Assembly (NCBI RefSeq): GCF_002843305.1
Contig: NZ_PGSG01000108.1
Span: 1-64,000, forward strand
Reading direction: 5' to 3'
From: Streptomyces barkulensis
Lineage (GTDB): Bacteria > Actinomycetota > Actinomycetes > Streptomycetales > Streptomycetaceae
Length of the DNA: 64,000 bases
Below are positions 24,483 to 31,639 of this stretch, one piece after another. Position numbers and translations under genes: made by a program. Numbering within the stretch: the first letter of the stretch is position 1; the number at the start of each line of letters is the position of its first letter. Under the pieces are notes generated by a model that saw only the letters and a program-made list of their open reading frames with translations, was not told the origin of the DNA and searched no databases.

Positions 24483-24917
24483 GTGGCAGTCAAGATCAAG
24501 CTGAAGCGACTGGGCAAGATCCGTTCGCCTCACTACCGCATCATCGTCGCCGACTCCCGTACCCGTCGCGACGGCCGGGCCATCGAGGAGATCGGTCTGT
24601 ACCACCCGGTGCAGAACCCCTCCCGCATCGAGGTCGACTCGGAGCGCGTCCAGTACTGGCTGGGCGTCGGCGCGCAGCCGACCGAGCCGGTCCTGGCCAT
24701 CCTGAAGGTCACCGGCGACTGGCAGAAGTTCAAGGGTCTGCCGGCCCCGGAGCCGATGAAGGTCGCCGAGCCCAAGGCCGACAAGCGCGCCCTCTTCGAG
24801 GCCGCCGCCAAGGAGTCGGCGGACGAGCCCAAGGGTGAGGCCATCACCCAGAAGGCGAAGAAGGCCGACAAGAAGGCGGACGAGGCCGAGGCCGCCGCCG
24901 AGTCGACCGAGGCGTGA
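24483..24917 (+). CDS. rpsP: 30S ribosomal protein S16
   Basis: 144 residues. It stabilises the 16S rRNA in the small subunit. The core is AVKIKLKRLGKIRSPHYRI and ADSRTRRDGRAIEEIGLYHP. The acidic/lysine-rich tail (about 95-144) is longer than in enterobacteria and typical of Streptomyces. The SD AGGAGA lies about 10 nt before GTG 24483. First gene of the rpsP-khpA-rimM-trmD-rplS cluster. Confidence 0.98.
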   Translation: MAVKIKLKRLGKIRSPHYRIIVADSRTRRDGRAIEEIGLYHPVQNPSRIEVDSERVQYWLGVGAQPTEPVLAILKVTGDWQKFKGLPAPEPMKVAEPKADKRALFEAAAKESADEPKGEAITQKAKKADKKADEAEAAAESTEA

Positions 24918-24919
24918 CC

Positions 24920-25159
24920 ATGCTGGAAGAGGCCCTCGACCATCTGGTGAAGGGCATCGTCGACCACCCCGACGAGGTGCAGGTCGCCGCCCGCAACCTG
25001 CGTCGCGGGCGCGTGCTGGAGGTCCGGGTCCACCCCGACGACCTCGGCAAGGTGATCGGCCGCAACGGCCGCACCGCACGCGCGCTGCGCACCGTCGTGG
25101 GCGCTCTCGGCGGGCGGGGTGTCCGCGTCGACCTCGTCGACGTGGACCAGGTCCGCTGA
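24920..25159 (+). CDS. khpA: KH-domain RNA-binding protein KhpA
   Basis: 79 residues, one type II KH domain. The GxxG loop is VIGRNGRTARAL. KhpA proteins bind RNA, often with the Jag/KhpB partner, and influence growth and cell size in other Gram-positives. The standard N-terminus MLEEALDHLVKGIV starts at ATG 24920, 2 nt after rpsP; GTG 24914 would overlap rpsP by 4 nt. The gene is followed by a very strong hairpin. Confidence 0.93.
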   Translation: MLEEALDHLVKGIVDHPDEVQVAARNLRRGRVLEVRVHPDDLGKVIGRNGRTARALRTVVGALGGRGVRVDLVDVDQVR

Positions 25160-25185
25160 GGGCCGCGGCAGACAACGCAGAGCAC

Positions 25186-25228
25186 CGGCACGGGCCGGGA
25201 GCGGCACCGCCGCTCCCGGCCCGTGCCG
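25186..25228 (+). terminator. 19-bp perfect hairpin between khpA and rimM
   Basis: Arm 25186-25204 (CGGCACGGGCCGGGAGCGG) pairs without a mismatch to 25210-25228 around the 5-nt loop CACCG. No U tract follows. It splits the rpsP cluster and may terminate, attenuate or protect the upstream mRNA. rimM starts 47 nt later. Confidence 0.7.
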
Positions 25229-25274
25229 TGACCGCCGGCGTACGGGAACCGGCGAGAACCTGGAGTGACGAGCA

Positions 25275-25898
25275 GTGCAGTTGGTAGTCGCGCGCATCGG
25301 CCGTGCCCACGGGATCAAGGGCGAGGTCACCGTGGAGGTGCGCACCGATGAACCCGAGGTGCGCCTCGCCCCCGGCGCGGTCCTGGCCACCGACCCCGCC
25401 TCCGCGGGCCCCCTGACCATCGAGTCCGGGCGTGTCCACAGCGGCCGGCTGCTGCTGCGCTTCGAGGGCGTCAGGGACCGCACCGCCGCCGAGGCGCTGC
25501 GGGGCACCCTGCTGATCGCCGAGGTCGACCCGGAGGAAACCCCCGAGGACCCCGACGAGTACTACGACCACCAGCTGATCGACCTCGACGTCGTCACCCG
25601 CGACGGAACACCCGTCGGCCGGATCGAGGAGATCGCCCACCTGCCCCACCAGGACCTGCTCGTGGTGCGCGGGCCCGACGGCGGCGAGGTGCTCGTCCCC
25701 TTCGTCGGTGAGATCGTCCCCGAGATCGACCTGGACGGCCGGCGGGCCGTCATCGATCCGCCGCCGGGACTCATCGACGACCGCGCCGAGATCGCCGGAT
25801 CCCGCACCGGGAGCGGTACGCGGGACGGCGGAACAGGCGGGGACGGCGGAGCAGGCGGGGACGGCGGAGCAGGCGGGGACGGGGAGGACGGCGCCTGA
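25275..25898 (+). CDS. rimM: Ribosome maturation factor RimM
   Basis: 207 residues. It assists late 30S assembly and binds S19. The RimM N-terminal barrel begins LVVARIGRAHGIKGEV and the PRC-barrel includes YYDHQLIDLDV and VPFVGEIVPEIDL. The core ends near residue 170. A Gly/Asp-rich tail made of three 18-bp repeats follows. GTG 25275 is in the family position, with GGAG 13 nt upstream. The stop overlaps the trmD start by one base. Confidence 0.95.
   Translation: MQLVVARIGRAHGIKGEVTVEVRTDEPEVRLAPGAVLATDPASAGPLTIESGRVHSGRLLLRFEGVRDRTAAEALRGTLLIAEVDPEETPEDPDEYYDHQLIDLDVVTRDGTPVGRIEEIAHLPHQDLLVVRGPDGGEVLVPFVGEIVPEIDLDGRRAVIDPPPGLIDDRAEIAGSRTGSGTRDGGTGGDGGAGGDGGAGGDGEDGA
25827..25880 (+). repeat. 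Three 18-bp tandem repeats in the 3' end of rimM
   Basis: Units at 25827, 25845 and 25863 follow GGCGGAGCAGGCGGGGAC; the first has A for G at one position. They add repeated Gly-Gly-Ala-Gly-Gly-Asp to RimM beyond the folded domain. Confidence 0.9.
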
Positions 25899-26719
25899 TG
25901 CGGATCGACGTCGTCACGATCTTCCCCGAGTACCTGGAACCGCTGAACGTCTCCCTGGTGGGCAAGGCGCGCGCCCGCGGCCTGCTCGACGTACGCGTTC
26001 ACGACCTGCGGCAGTGGACCCACGACCGGCACAACACCGTCGACGACACCCCCTACGGCGGCGGCCCCGGCATGGTGATGAAGCCCGAGCCGTGGGGCGA
26101 GGCGCTGGACTCGGTCATCGCCTCGGGCGGTGACGGCCGGGGGGAGGGGCCGGTCCTGGTCGTCCCCACTCCCAGCGGCAGCCCGTTCACCCAGGAGACG
26201 GCCGTCGAACTGGCCGCCGAGCCATGGCTGGTCTTCACCCCCGCTCGCTACGAGGGCATCGACCGCCGCGTCGTCGAGGAGTACGGCGAGCGCCTGCGGG
26301 TGCGCGAGCTGTCCATCGGCGACTACGTGCTCGCCGGCGGCGAGGCGCCCGTGCTGGTCATGGTGGAGGCCGTCGCCCGGCTGCTGCCCGGAGTCCTGGG
26401 CAACGCCGACTCCCACCGCGACGACTCCTTCGCGCCCGGCGCCATGGCCGACCTGTTGGAAGGCCCCGTCTACACCAAGCCGCCGGTGTGGCGCGGCCGG
26501 GACATTCCCGAGGTGCTGCTCAGCGGCCACCACGGCAGGATCGCCCGCTGGCGCCGCGACCAGGCGTTCCGCCGCACCGTGAGCCACCGCCCGGACCTGG
26601 TCGAGAGGTGCGACCCCGCCGCGCTGGACGCCGACGACCGCAGGCTGCTGGCGGAGCTGGGCTGGGCCGAGCGGCCCGACGGCCGATTTGGGCCCGTGGC
26701 CGAAGGCGTGGAAGAATAG
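25898..26719 (+). CDS. trmD: tRNA (guanine-N1)-methyltransferase TrmD
   Basis: 273 residues. It makes m1G37 in tRNAs and prevents frameshifting. The start MRIDVVTIFPEYLEPL is typical. The SPOUT knot carries TPARYEGIDRRV and the SAM-binding ELSIGDYVLAGGE. DDTPYGGGPGMVMKP and GNADSHRDDSF are family marks. ATG 25898 overlaps the rimM stop (TGATG), so translation is coupled. Confidence 0.97.
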   Translation: MRIDVVTIFPEYLEPLNVSLVGKARARGLLDVRVHDLRQWTHDRHNTVDDTPYGGGPGMVMKPEPWGEALDSVIASGGDGRGEGPVLVVPTPSGSPFTQETAVELAAEPWLVFTPARYEGIDRRVVEEYGERLRVRELSIGDYVLAGGEAPVLVMVEAVARLLPGVLGNADSHRDDSFAPGAMADLLEGPVYTKPPVWRGRDIPEVLLSGHHGRIARWRRDQAFRRTVSHRPDLVERCDPAALDADDRRLLAELGWAERPDGRFGPVAEGVEE

Positions 26720-26848
26720 GCCGCTGCCTCGCGTCCGGCGCGCGACCCTGCCACAGGGGGACCAACGCCCGACCGGTACGGCGGCTCACCGAACCCAACG
26801 AACGATTCCGCCGATGACCTGTGGCATCGGCGAGGAAAGCAGACGGTC

Positions 26849-27196
26849 ATGCACCTTCTCGACAGCGTCGACTCCGCCTCGCTGCGCAGCGACATCCCCA
26901 CCTTCCGCCCCGGTGACACCGTCAACGTCCACGTGCGCGTCATCGAGGGCAACCGCTCCCGTGTGCAGCAGTTCAAGGGTGTCGTCATCCGCCGCCAGGG
27001 CTCCGGCGTCCGTGAGACCTTCACCGTCCGCAAGGTCAGCTTCAGCGTCGGCGTGGAGCGCACCTTCCCGGTGCACACCCCGGTCGTCGAGAAGATCGAG
27101 GTCGTCACCCGCGGTGACGTCCGCCGCGCCAAGCTGTACTACCTGCGCGAGCTGCGCGGCAAGGCCGCCAAGATCAAGGAGAAGCGCGAGCGCTGA
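26849..27196 (+). CDS. rplS: 50S ribosomal protein L19
   Basis: 115 residues, standard length. It sits at the 30S-50S interface. Marks are FRPGDTVNVHVRVIEGNR, GVVIRRQGSGVRETFTVRK and the end KLYYLRELRGKAAKI. GAGGAAAG lies about 11 nt before ATG 26849. The 129-nt gap after trmD could hold a leader, but I see no known motif in it. Confidence 0.98.
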   Translation: MHLLDSVDSASLRSDIPTFRPGDTVNVHVRVIEGNRSRVQQFKGVVIRRQGSGVRETFTVRKVSFSVGVERTFPVHTPVVEKIEVVTRGDVRRAKLYYLRELRGKAAKIKEKRER

Positions 27197-27220
27197 TCCG
27201 AGACCGGTCCGCGCGGCGGA

Positions 27221-27246
27221 GCACCGGGCGCCCCGGCGCCCGGTGC
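27221..27246 (+). terminator. Terminator hairpin after rplS
   Basis: GCACCGGGCGCC (27221-27232) is the complement of GGCGCCCGGTGC (27235-27246). A flanking GGCG/CGCC pair may extend the stem. It lies 24 nt after the stop codon and before the signal peptidase cluster. Confidence 0.7.
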
Positions 27247-27321
27247 CGCCCGCGGGGCACGGCCCCCGCGCCGCTGTCCGCACCGGTGTCCGCCGCGCCG
27301 CCGGGTTAGGCTCTCGGCTCG

Positions 27322-27963
27322 ATGAACACCGACGAACGGCACACGCGACCGACGGAGCGCGACCGCTCCTCCCACCCCGTACGGGGAGGGGGGCGACGGT
27401 CGCGTTTCGTGCGTCCGGGGGCCGCGGTGGCCGCGGCCGCCGTGCTGCTGATGCTGGTCCACACGTTCGCGGCGGAACCCTTCCGCATCCCGAGCGGCTC
27501 GATGGGGAACACCCTCGAAGCGGGTGACCGCGTTCTGGTGAACAAGCTGGCGTACCGTTTCGGCAACCTTCCGGCGCGCGGAGACGTTGTTGTGTTCGAC
27601 GGCACCGGTTCGTTCGACCGGGAGCCGTCGCGGGGGACCGACTACGTCAAGCGGGTCGTCGGAGTCGGCGGCGACAGGGTCAGGTGCTGCGACGAACGGG
27701 GGAGGATCGAGGTGAACGGCGAACCGGTGGACGAGGCCTACCTGTATCCCGGCGACCGGCCCTCGGCCGTCCCGTTCGACATCGCGGTCCCCGGGGGGAG
27801 GCTGTGGGTGATGGGCGACCACCGCTCCCGGTCGAGCGACTCCCGGGACCACCTCGGGTCTCCCGGCGGCGGCACCGTACCGGTGGACAGGGTGATCGGC
27901 CGGGCCGACTGGATCGTCTGGCCGGCCGGCCGCTGGACCTCCCTGCGGGGCCGGGATGGGTAG
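27322..27963 (+). CDS. sipW: Type I signal peptidase SipW
   Basis: 213 residues. It cuts signal peptides from exported proteins at the outer face of the membrane. One membrane anchor (about 33-52) precedes the catalytic motif IPSGSM with S60. The general base is K110 in YVKRVVGVGGD. WVMGDHRSRSSDSR is the conserved box E. There is no C-terminal anchor, unlike its neighbours. It is the first of four paralogues; the stop overlaps sipX by 8 nt. Confidence 0.92.
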   Translation: MNTDERHTRPTERDRSSHPVRGGGRRSRFVRPGAAVAAAAVLLMLVHTFAAEPFRIPSGSMGNTLEAGDRVLVNKLAYRFGNLPARGDVVVFDGTGSFDREPSRGTDYVKRVVGVGGDRVRCCDERGRIEVNGEPVDEAYLYPGDRPSAVPFDIAVPGGRLWVMGDHRSRSSDSRDHLGSPGGGTVPVDRVIGRADWIVWPAGRWTSLRGRDG

Positions 27964-29029
27964 GCGCGGACGGCCGCGCGACGGCCGGCGGGCGGGCGCC
28001 GTCCGAGGCGACGGCACACCGCCGGATCCCGGGACCACGCTGCGCGGCCCCGGCGAGGGCCGGGCCGACCGGCGGCGCGCCGCCAAGCGGATCAGACGGC
28101 GCCGGCGGCTGTCGGTGACCAAGGAGATCCCCGTCCTGGTGGGCGTCGCACTGCTGATCGCACTGGTGCTCAAGACATTCCTGGTACAGGCCTTCGTCAT
28201 CCCCTCCGGCTCGATGGAGCAGACGATCAGGATCGACGACCGGGTGCTGGTGGACAAGCTGACGCCCTGGTTCGGCTCGCGCCCCGAACGCGGCGACGTG
28301 GTGGTCTTCAAGGACCCCGGGGGCTGGCTGCCACCCGGGGAGGAGCCGGAGCGGGACGACCCCGTGGGCATCAAGCAGGGCAGGCAGTTCCTGACCTTCA
28401 TCGGCCTGCTGCCCTCCGCCGAGGAGCAGGACCTGATCAAGCGGGTCATCGGCATCGGCGGGGACACCGTCGTGTGCTGCGACGAGGACGGCCGGGTGAC
28501 GGTCAACGGCACACCGCTGAACGAGCCGTACCTCCACCCGGGCAACGCGCCCTCGCAGATGCGCTTCGAGGTGAAGGTGCCCGAGAACCGCATCTTCGTG
28601 ATGGGCGACCACCGCTCCAACTCCGCCGACTCCCGCTACCACCTGCAGGACCCGGGGAAGGGGACCATTCCCGAGAACCTGGTGGTGGGCAAGGCCGTGG
28701 TGATCGCCTGGCCCTACTCCCACTGGCGACGACTGGAGGAGCCCGAGACCTACGCGTCGGTGCCGGATCCGCGCGGCGAGACCGCCTCCGCGGCCGCGGC
28801 CACCGACAATGGCGGAGACGAAGACATGGCGCACATCCCGAGCCCTGCGGAACTCCCGCTCGTTATGGGAGTGGCAGGCGTGGGTCTGCACCGGCTGAGG
28901 CGCGGGCTGCAGCGCGGTAAGAGCGGTATCGGTGTGAGGAGTGGATGTGGGGGACGTGGCGGTCGGAGCGCGCTCCGACGCGGACGGGCCCGAGCGGCGG
29001 GCCGAAGGCGAGCCCGTGGAGCGCGGTGA
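27956..29029 (+). CDS. sipX: Type I signal peptidase SipX
   Basis: 357 residues. The N-terminal 50 residues are very basic. One anchor (about 56-80) leads to IPSGSM with S86. K162 is the general base in LIKRVIGIGGD. The domain ends near residue 275 with AWPYSHW. A weak hydrophobic stretch (LPLVMGVAGVGL) and an arginine-rich tail follow; the tail overlaps sipY and may be translated only because no stop occurs earlier. ATG 27956 lies inside sipW. Confidence 0.92.
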   Translation: MGRRGRPRDGRRAGAVRGDGTPPDPGTTLRGPGEGRADRRRAAKRIRRRRRLSVTKEIPVLVGVALLIALVLKTFLVQAFVIPSGSMEQTIRIDDRVLVDKLTPWFGSRPERGDVVVFKDPGGWLPPGEEPERDDPVGIKQGRQFLTFIGLLPSAEEQDLIKRVIGIGGDTVVCCDEDGRVTVNGTPLNEPYLHPGNAPSQMRFEVKVPENRIFVMGDHRSNSADSRYHLQDPGKGTIPENLVVGKAVVIAWPYSHWRRLEEPETYASVPDPRGETASAAAATDNGGDEDMAHIPSPAELPLVMGVAGVGLHRLRRGLQRGKSGIGVRSGCGGRGGRSALRRGRARAAGRRRARGAR

Positions 29030-29894
29030 GGAAGCGGCCGCGGGCCCGGACAGCGGAGAGAGAGTGACGGAAAAGAAGCAACGCTCCTTCCTGAAGGAAC
29101 TGCCCATCCTCATCGGCGTCGCGCTGCTGCTGGCTCTGGGGATCAAGACGTTCCTGCTGCAGGCGTTCTCCATCCCCTCCGACTCGATGCAGAACACCCT
29201 CCAGCGGGGCGACCGGGTGCTGGTGGACAAACTGACGCCCTGGTTCGGGGCCGAACCCGAGCGCGGCGAGGTCGTCGTCTTCCACGACCCGGGCGGCTGG
29301 CTCGACCCGTCGGTCCAGCAGGACACCAACGTGTTCCAGGACTTCATGAGCTTCATCGGCCTGATGCCCTCCGCCGAGGAGCAGGACCTGATCAAGCGGG
29401 TCATCGCGGTCGGCGGCGACACCGTGGCGTGCGAGAAGAACGGCCCCGTCACGGTCAACGGCAAGGCCCTGGAAGAAGGGGCCTACGTCTACCCCGGAGA
29501 CTCCCCCTGCGGCAGTGAGGGCTTCGGCCCGGTCAAGGTCCCCGAGGACCGGATCTGGGTGATGGGCGACCACCGCTCCAACTCCCTGGACTCCCGTTTC
29601 CACCAGCAGCTCCCCGGACAGGGGACGGTGCCCGTGGACGAGGTCGTGGGGCGGGCCGTGGTCAAGGCGTGGCCGATCGACCGCTGGGACACCCTCCCGG
29701 TGCCCGACACCTTCGCCGAGAAGGGCCTGGCCGCGGCTCCCGCGGCGCTGGGCCTGGTGGGCGCGGTGCCGCTGGTGATGTGGCGGCGGCGCCTGAGGGC
29801 GAGGGCCGCGAAGGGGGACGTGGAAGAGGCCGCCGGAGCGTTTGGGACGGCGCCCGGCACCGTGAGCGGGACGGACGGGCGGGCCGAGGGCTGA
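28947..29894 (+). CDS. sipY: Type I signal peptidase SipY
   Basis: 315 residues. Anchor at about 50-72, then IPSDSM, with S80; the usual Gly between the serines is Asp here. K150 is the base in LIKRVIAVGGD. WVMGDHRSNSLDSR is box E. A second membrane segment lies near residue 250 (ALGLVGAVPLVMW), so both ends are cytoplasmic, as reported for several Streptomyces Sip proteins. GTG 28947 was chosen because GAGGAG (28936-28941) is 5 nt upstream; GTG 28941 is too close. It overlaps the sipX tail by 83 nt. Confidence 0.9.
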   Translation: MGDVAVGARSDADGPERRAEGEPVERGEEAAAGPDSGERVTEKKQRSFLKELPILIGVALLLALGIKTFLLQAFSIPSDSMQNTLQRGDRVLVDKLTPWFGAEPERGEVVVFHDPGGWLDPSVQQDTNVFQDFMSFIGLMPSAEEQDLIKRVIAVGGDTVACEKNGPVTVNGKALEEGAYVYPGDSPCGSEGFGPVKVPEDRIWVMGDHRSNSLDSRFHQQLPGQGTVPVDEVVGRAVVKAWPIDRWDTLPVPDTFAEKGLAAAPAALGLVGAVPLVMWRRRLRARAAKGDVEEAAGAFGTAPGTVSGTDGRAEG

Positions 29895-29965
29895 CCCGGG
29901 ACCGTACCCGGGGGTAGGGTGCGGCGCAGACCGCCGGTTGACCCAGACCTTTTCCGGGAGCGCGA

Positions 29966-30715
29966 GTGAGCAGAGCCGAACGTACCGGGAAAGGCCGCGG
30001 CCGTACGGGCCAGGTGCTGTCGTCGGTGGCCGTGGCGGTCGGCTGCGTCCTCTTCCTGGGGGGTTTCGTCTGGGCCGCGGTGCTGTATCAGCCCTACGCC
30101 GTGCCCACCGACTCCATGTCGCCCACCGTCGAGGCCGGGGACCGGGTGCTGGCCGAGCGCATAGACGGCGACGAGGTCCGGCGCGGTGACGTCGTCGTCT
30201 TCCTCGATCCGCTGTGGGGCGACATGCCGATGATCAAACGCGTCGTCGGCGTCGGCGGCGACACCGTGGAGTGCTGCGACGAGCGGGGGAGGATGACCGT
30301 CAACGGCGATCCCGTCGACGAGCCGTACCGGCTGGAGCGGGAACGCGCCTCCTTCACCACCTTCGAGGCGTCCGTGCCCGAGGGGCAGCTCTTCCTCCTC
30401 GGCGACCACCGGGAGGGGTCACTGGACTCGCGCACGCACCTGGAGGACGCCAACAACGGCTCCGTGCCCCGGGACGCGGTGACGGGCCGGGTCGACGCCA
30501 CCGTCTGGCCGCTGGGCCACGCGGGCATGGTCGAGCGCCCGGCCGGTTTCGCGGATCTGCCCGGCGGGACCTCCCGGCCGGGGCCGCTGGGCCCCGCCCT
30601 GGCGGCGATCGGGGCCGGCGCCCTGCTGATCCTCGGCGGCGCCGGGCACGGGGCGATCGGCCCGGTCCGCAGCAAGCGCGCGGGGCTGACGCACAATGGG
30701 GGAACGCACGGCTGA
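29966..30715 (+). CDS. sipZ: Type I signal peptidase SipZ
   Basis: 249 residues. Anchor at about 17-40, then the motif VPTDSM with S50. K91 is the base in MIKRVVGVGGD. FLLGDHREGSLDSR is box E. A C-terminal membrane segment (LGPALAAIGAGALLILGG) is followed by a short basic tail. GTG 29966 follows GGGAGCG. It is the most divergent of the four copies. DUF2469 follows after 13 nt. Confidence 0.9.
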   Translation: MSRAERTGKGRGRTGQVLSSVAVAVGCVLFLGGFVWAAVLYQPYAVPTDSMSPTVEAGDRVLAERIDGDEVRRGDVVVFLDPLWGDMPMIKRVVGVGGDTVECCDERGRMTVNGDPVDEPYRLERERASFTTFEASVPEGQLFLLGDHREGSLDSRTHLEDANNGSVPRDAVTGRVDATVWPLGHAGMVERPAGFADLPGGTSRPGPLGPALAAIGAGALLILGGAGHGAIGPVRSKRAGLTHNGGTHG

Positions 30716-30728
30716 AGGGGAACACGCC

Positions 30729-31052
30729 ATGAGCGCCGAGGATCTCGAGAAATACGAGACCGAGATGGAGCTGAAGCTCTACCGGGAGTACCGGGACGTC
30801 GTCGGCTTGTTCAGGTACGTGATCGAGACCGAGCGCCGTTTCTATCTCACCAACGACTACGAGATGCAGGTGCACTCGGTTCAGGGCGAGGTCTTCTTCG
30901 AGGTCTCGATGGCCGACGCCTGGGTGTGGGACATGTACCGGCCGGCCCGCTTCGTCAAGCAGGTGAGGGTGCTCACCTTCAAGGACGTGAACATCGAGGA
31001 GCTGAACAAGAGCGATCTGGACCTGCCCGAGGACTCCGACTTCAAGAGGTGA
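30729..31052 (+). CDS. DUF2469 family protein
   Basis: 107 residues, acidic, no membrane segment. It starts MSAEDLEKYETEMELKLYREY, and contains RRFYLTNDYEMQVHSVQGEVFFEV and WVWDMYRPARFVK. This family is conserved in nearly all actinobacteria beside yraN and rplS, without a known function to me. AAGGGGA lies 9 nt before ATG 30729. It probably shares a transcript with sipZ. Confidence 0.92.
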   Translation: MSAEDLEKYETEMELKLYREYRDVVGLFRYVIETERRFYLTNDYEMQVHSVQGEVFFEVSMADAWVWDMYRPARFVKQVRVLTFKDVNIEELNKSDLDLPEDSDFKR

Positions 31053-31081
31053 GCCCGGAGTCGGCCGTCGTCCCCACCGCT

Positions 31082-31135
31082 CCCGTCGTCCCCGTCATCT
31101 CCGTTATCTCCGTTATCTTCGTCGCTCCCGTCAAC
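31082..31135. repeat. 9-bp repeat array between DUF2469 and yraN
   Basis: Six units in 9-bp phase: CCCGTCGTC, CCCGTCATC, TCCGTTATC twice, TTCGTCGCT and CCCGTCAAC. The consensus is YCCGTYRTC. The plus strand is pyrimidine-rich. There is no supported reading frame across it. Confidence 0.75.
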
Positions 31136-31263
31136 GCCGCGCCCGTGGGATGCCCCCCGCGGGTGAGCGGGATATCCACAACCGGTCGGTAGTCCACCGA
31201 ATCGGGCCATGATCATCCGCCCCGCCTCCCCGGCCGCCACAGTCGGCGCCGGAGGTGGTACCG

Positions 31264-31638
31264 ATGAACGGCAGGAACGCACTCGGGCGCTACGGCGAGG
31301 ACCTGGCCGCCCGGCGGCTGCGCGAGATGGGCATGGCCGTCCTCGAACGGAACTGGCGCTGCCGGGGCGGCGAGATCGACATCGTCGCCCGGGACGCCGA
31401 CGCGCTCGTCGTCTGCGAGGTCAAGACACGCCGGGCCGGCCCGTACGGGCACCCGATGTCGGCCGTGCCCCCGCGCAAGGCCGCGCGGCTGCGCAGACTC
31501 GCCTCCCAGTGGCTCAGCGAGCGCTGGCTCGCCCGGTACGGCCGCCCGCCGACCGGGGGTGTGCGCATCGACCTCGTCGGCGTCGTCCTGCCCGAGCGCG
31601 GCGCCCCCCGGGTGCAGCACGTGAAGGGGGTGGCCTGA
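31264..31638 (+). CDS. yraN: YraN family protein (UPF0102), nuclease-like fold
   Basis: 124 residues. The fold resembles Holliday-junction resolvases and restriction nucleases. GEDLAARRLREMG, GGEIDIVARDAD and VVCEVKTRR contain the acidic and lysine residues of a PD-(D/E)xK site. The true function is not established. GGAGGT (31251-31256) is 7 nt before ATG 31264, which is better than GTG 31255. yifB starts 1 nt after its stop, so it belongs to a yraN-yifB-dprA operon. Confidence 0.93.
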   Translation: MNGRNALGRYGEDLAARRLREMGMAVLERNWRCRGGEIDIVARDADALVVCEVKTRRAGPYGHPMSAVPPRKAARLRRLASQWLSERWLARYGRPPTGGVRIDLVGVVLPERGAPRVQHVKGVA

Positions 31639-31639
31639 C

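Noticed and set aside
31166..31180. ATATCCACA resembles a DnaA box (TTATCCACA).
   Set aside because: A single copy with mismatches, no cluster and no origin genes; chance similarity.
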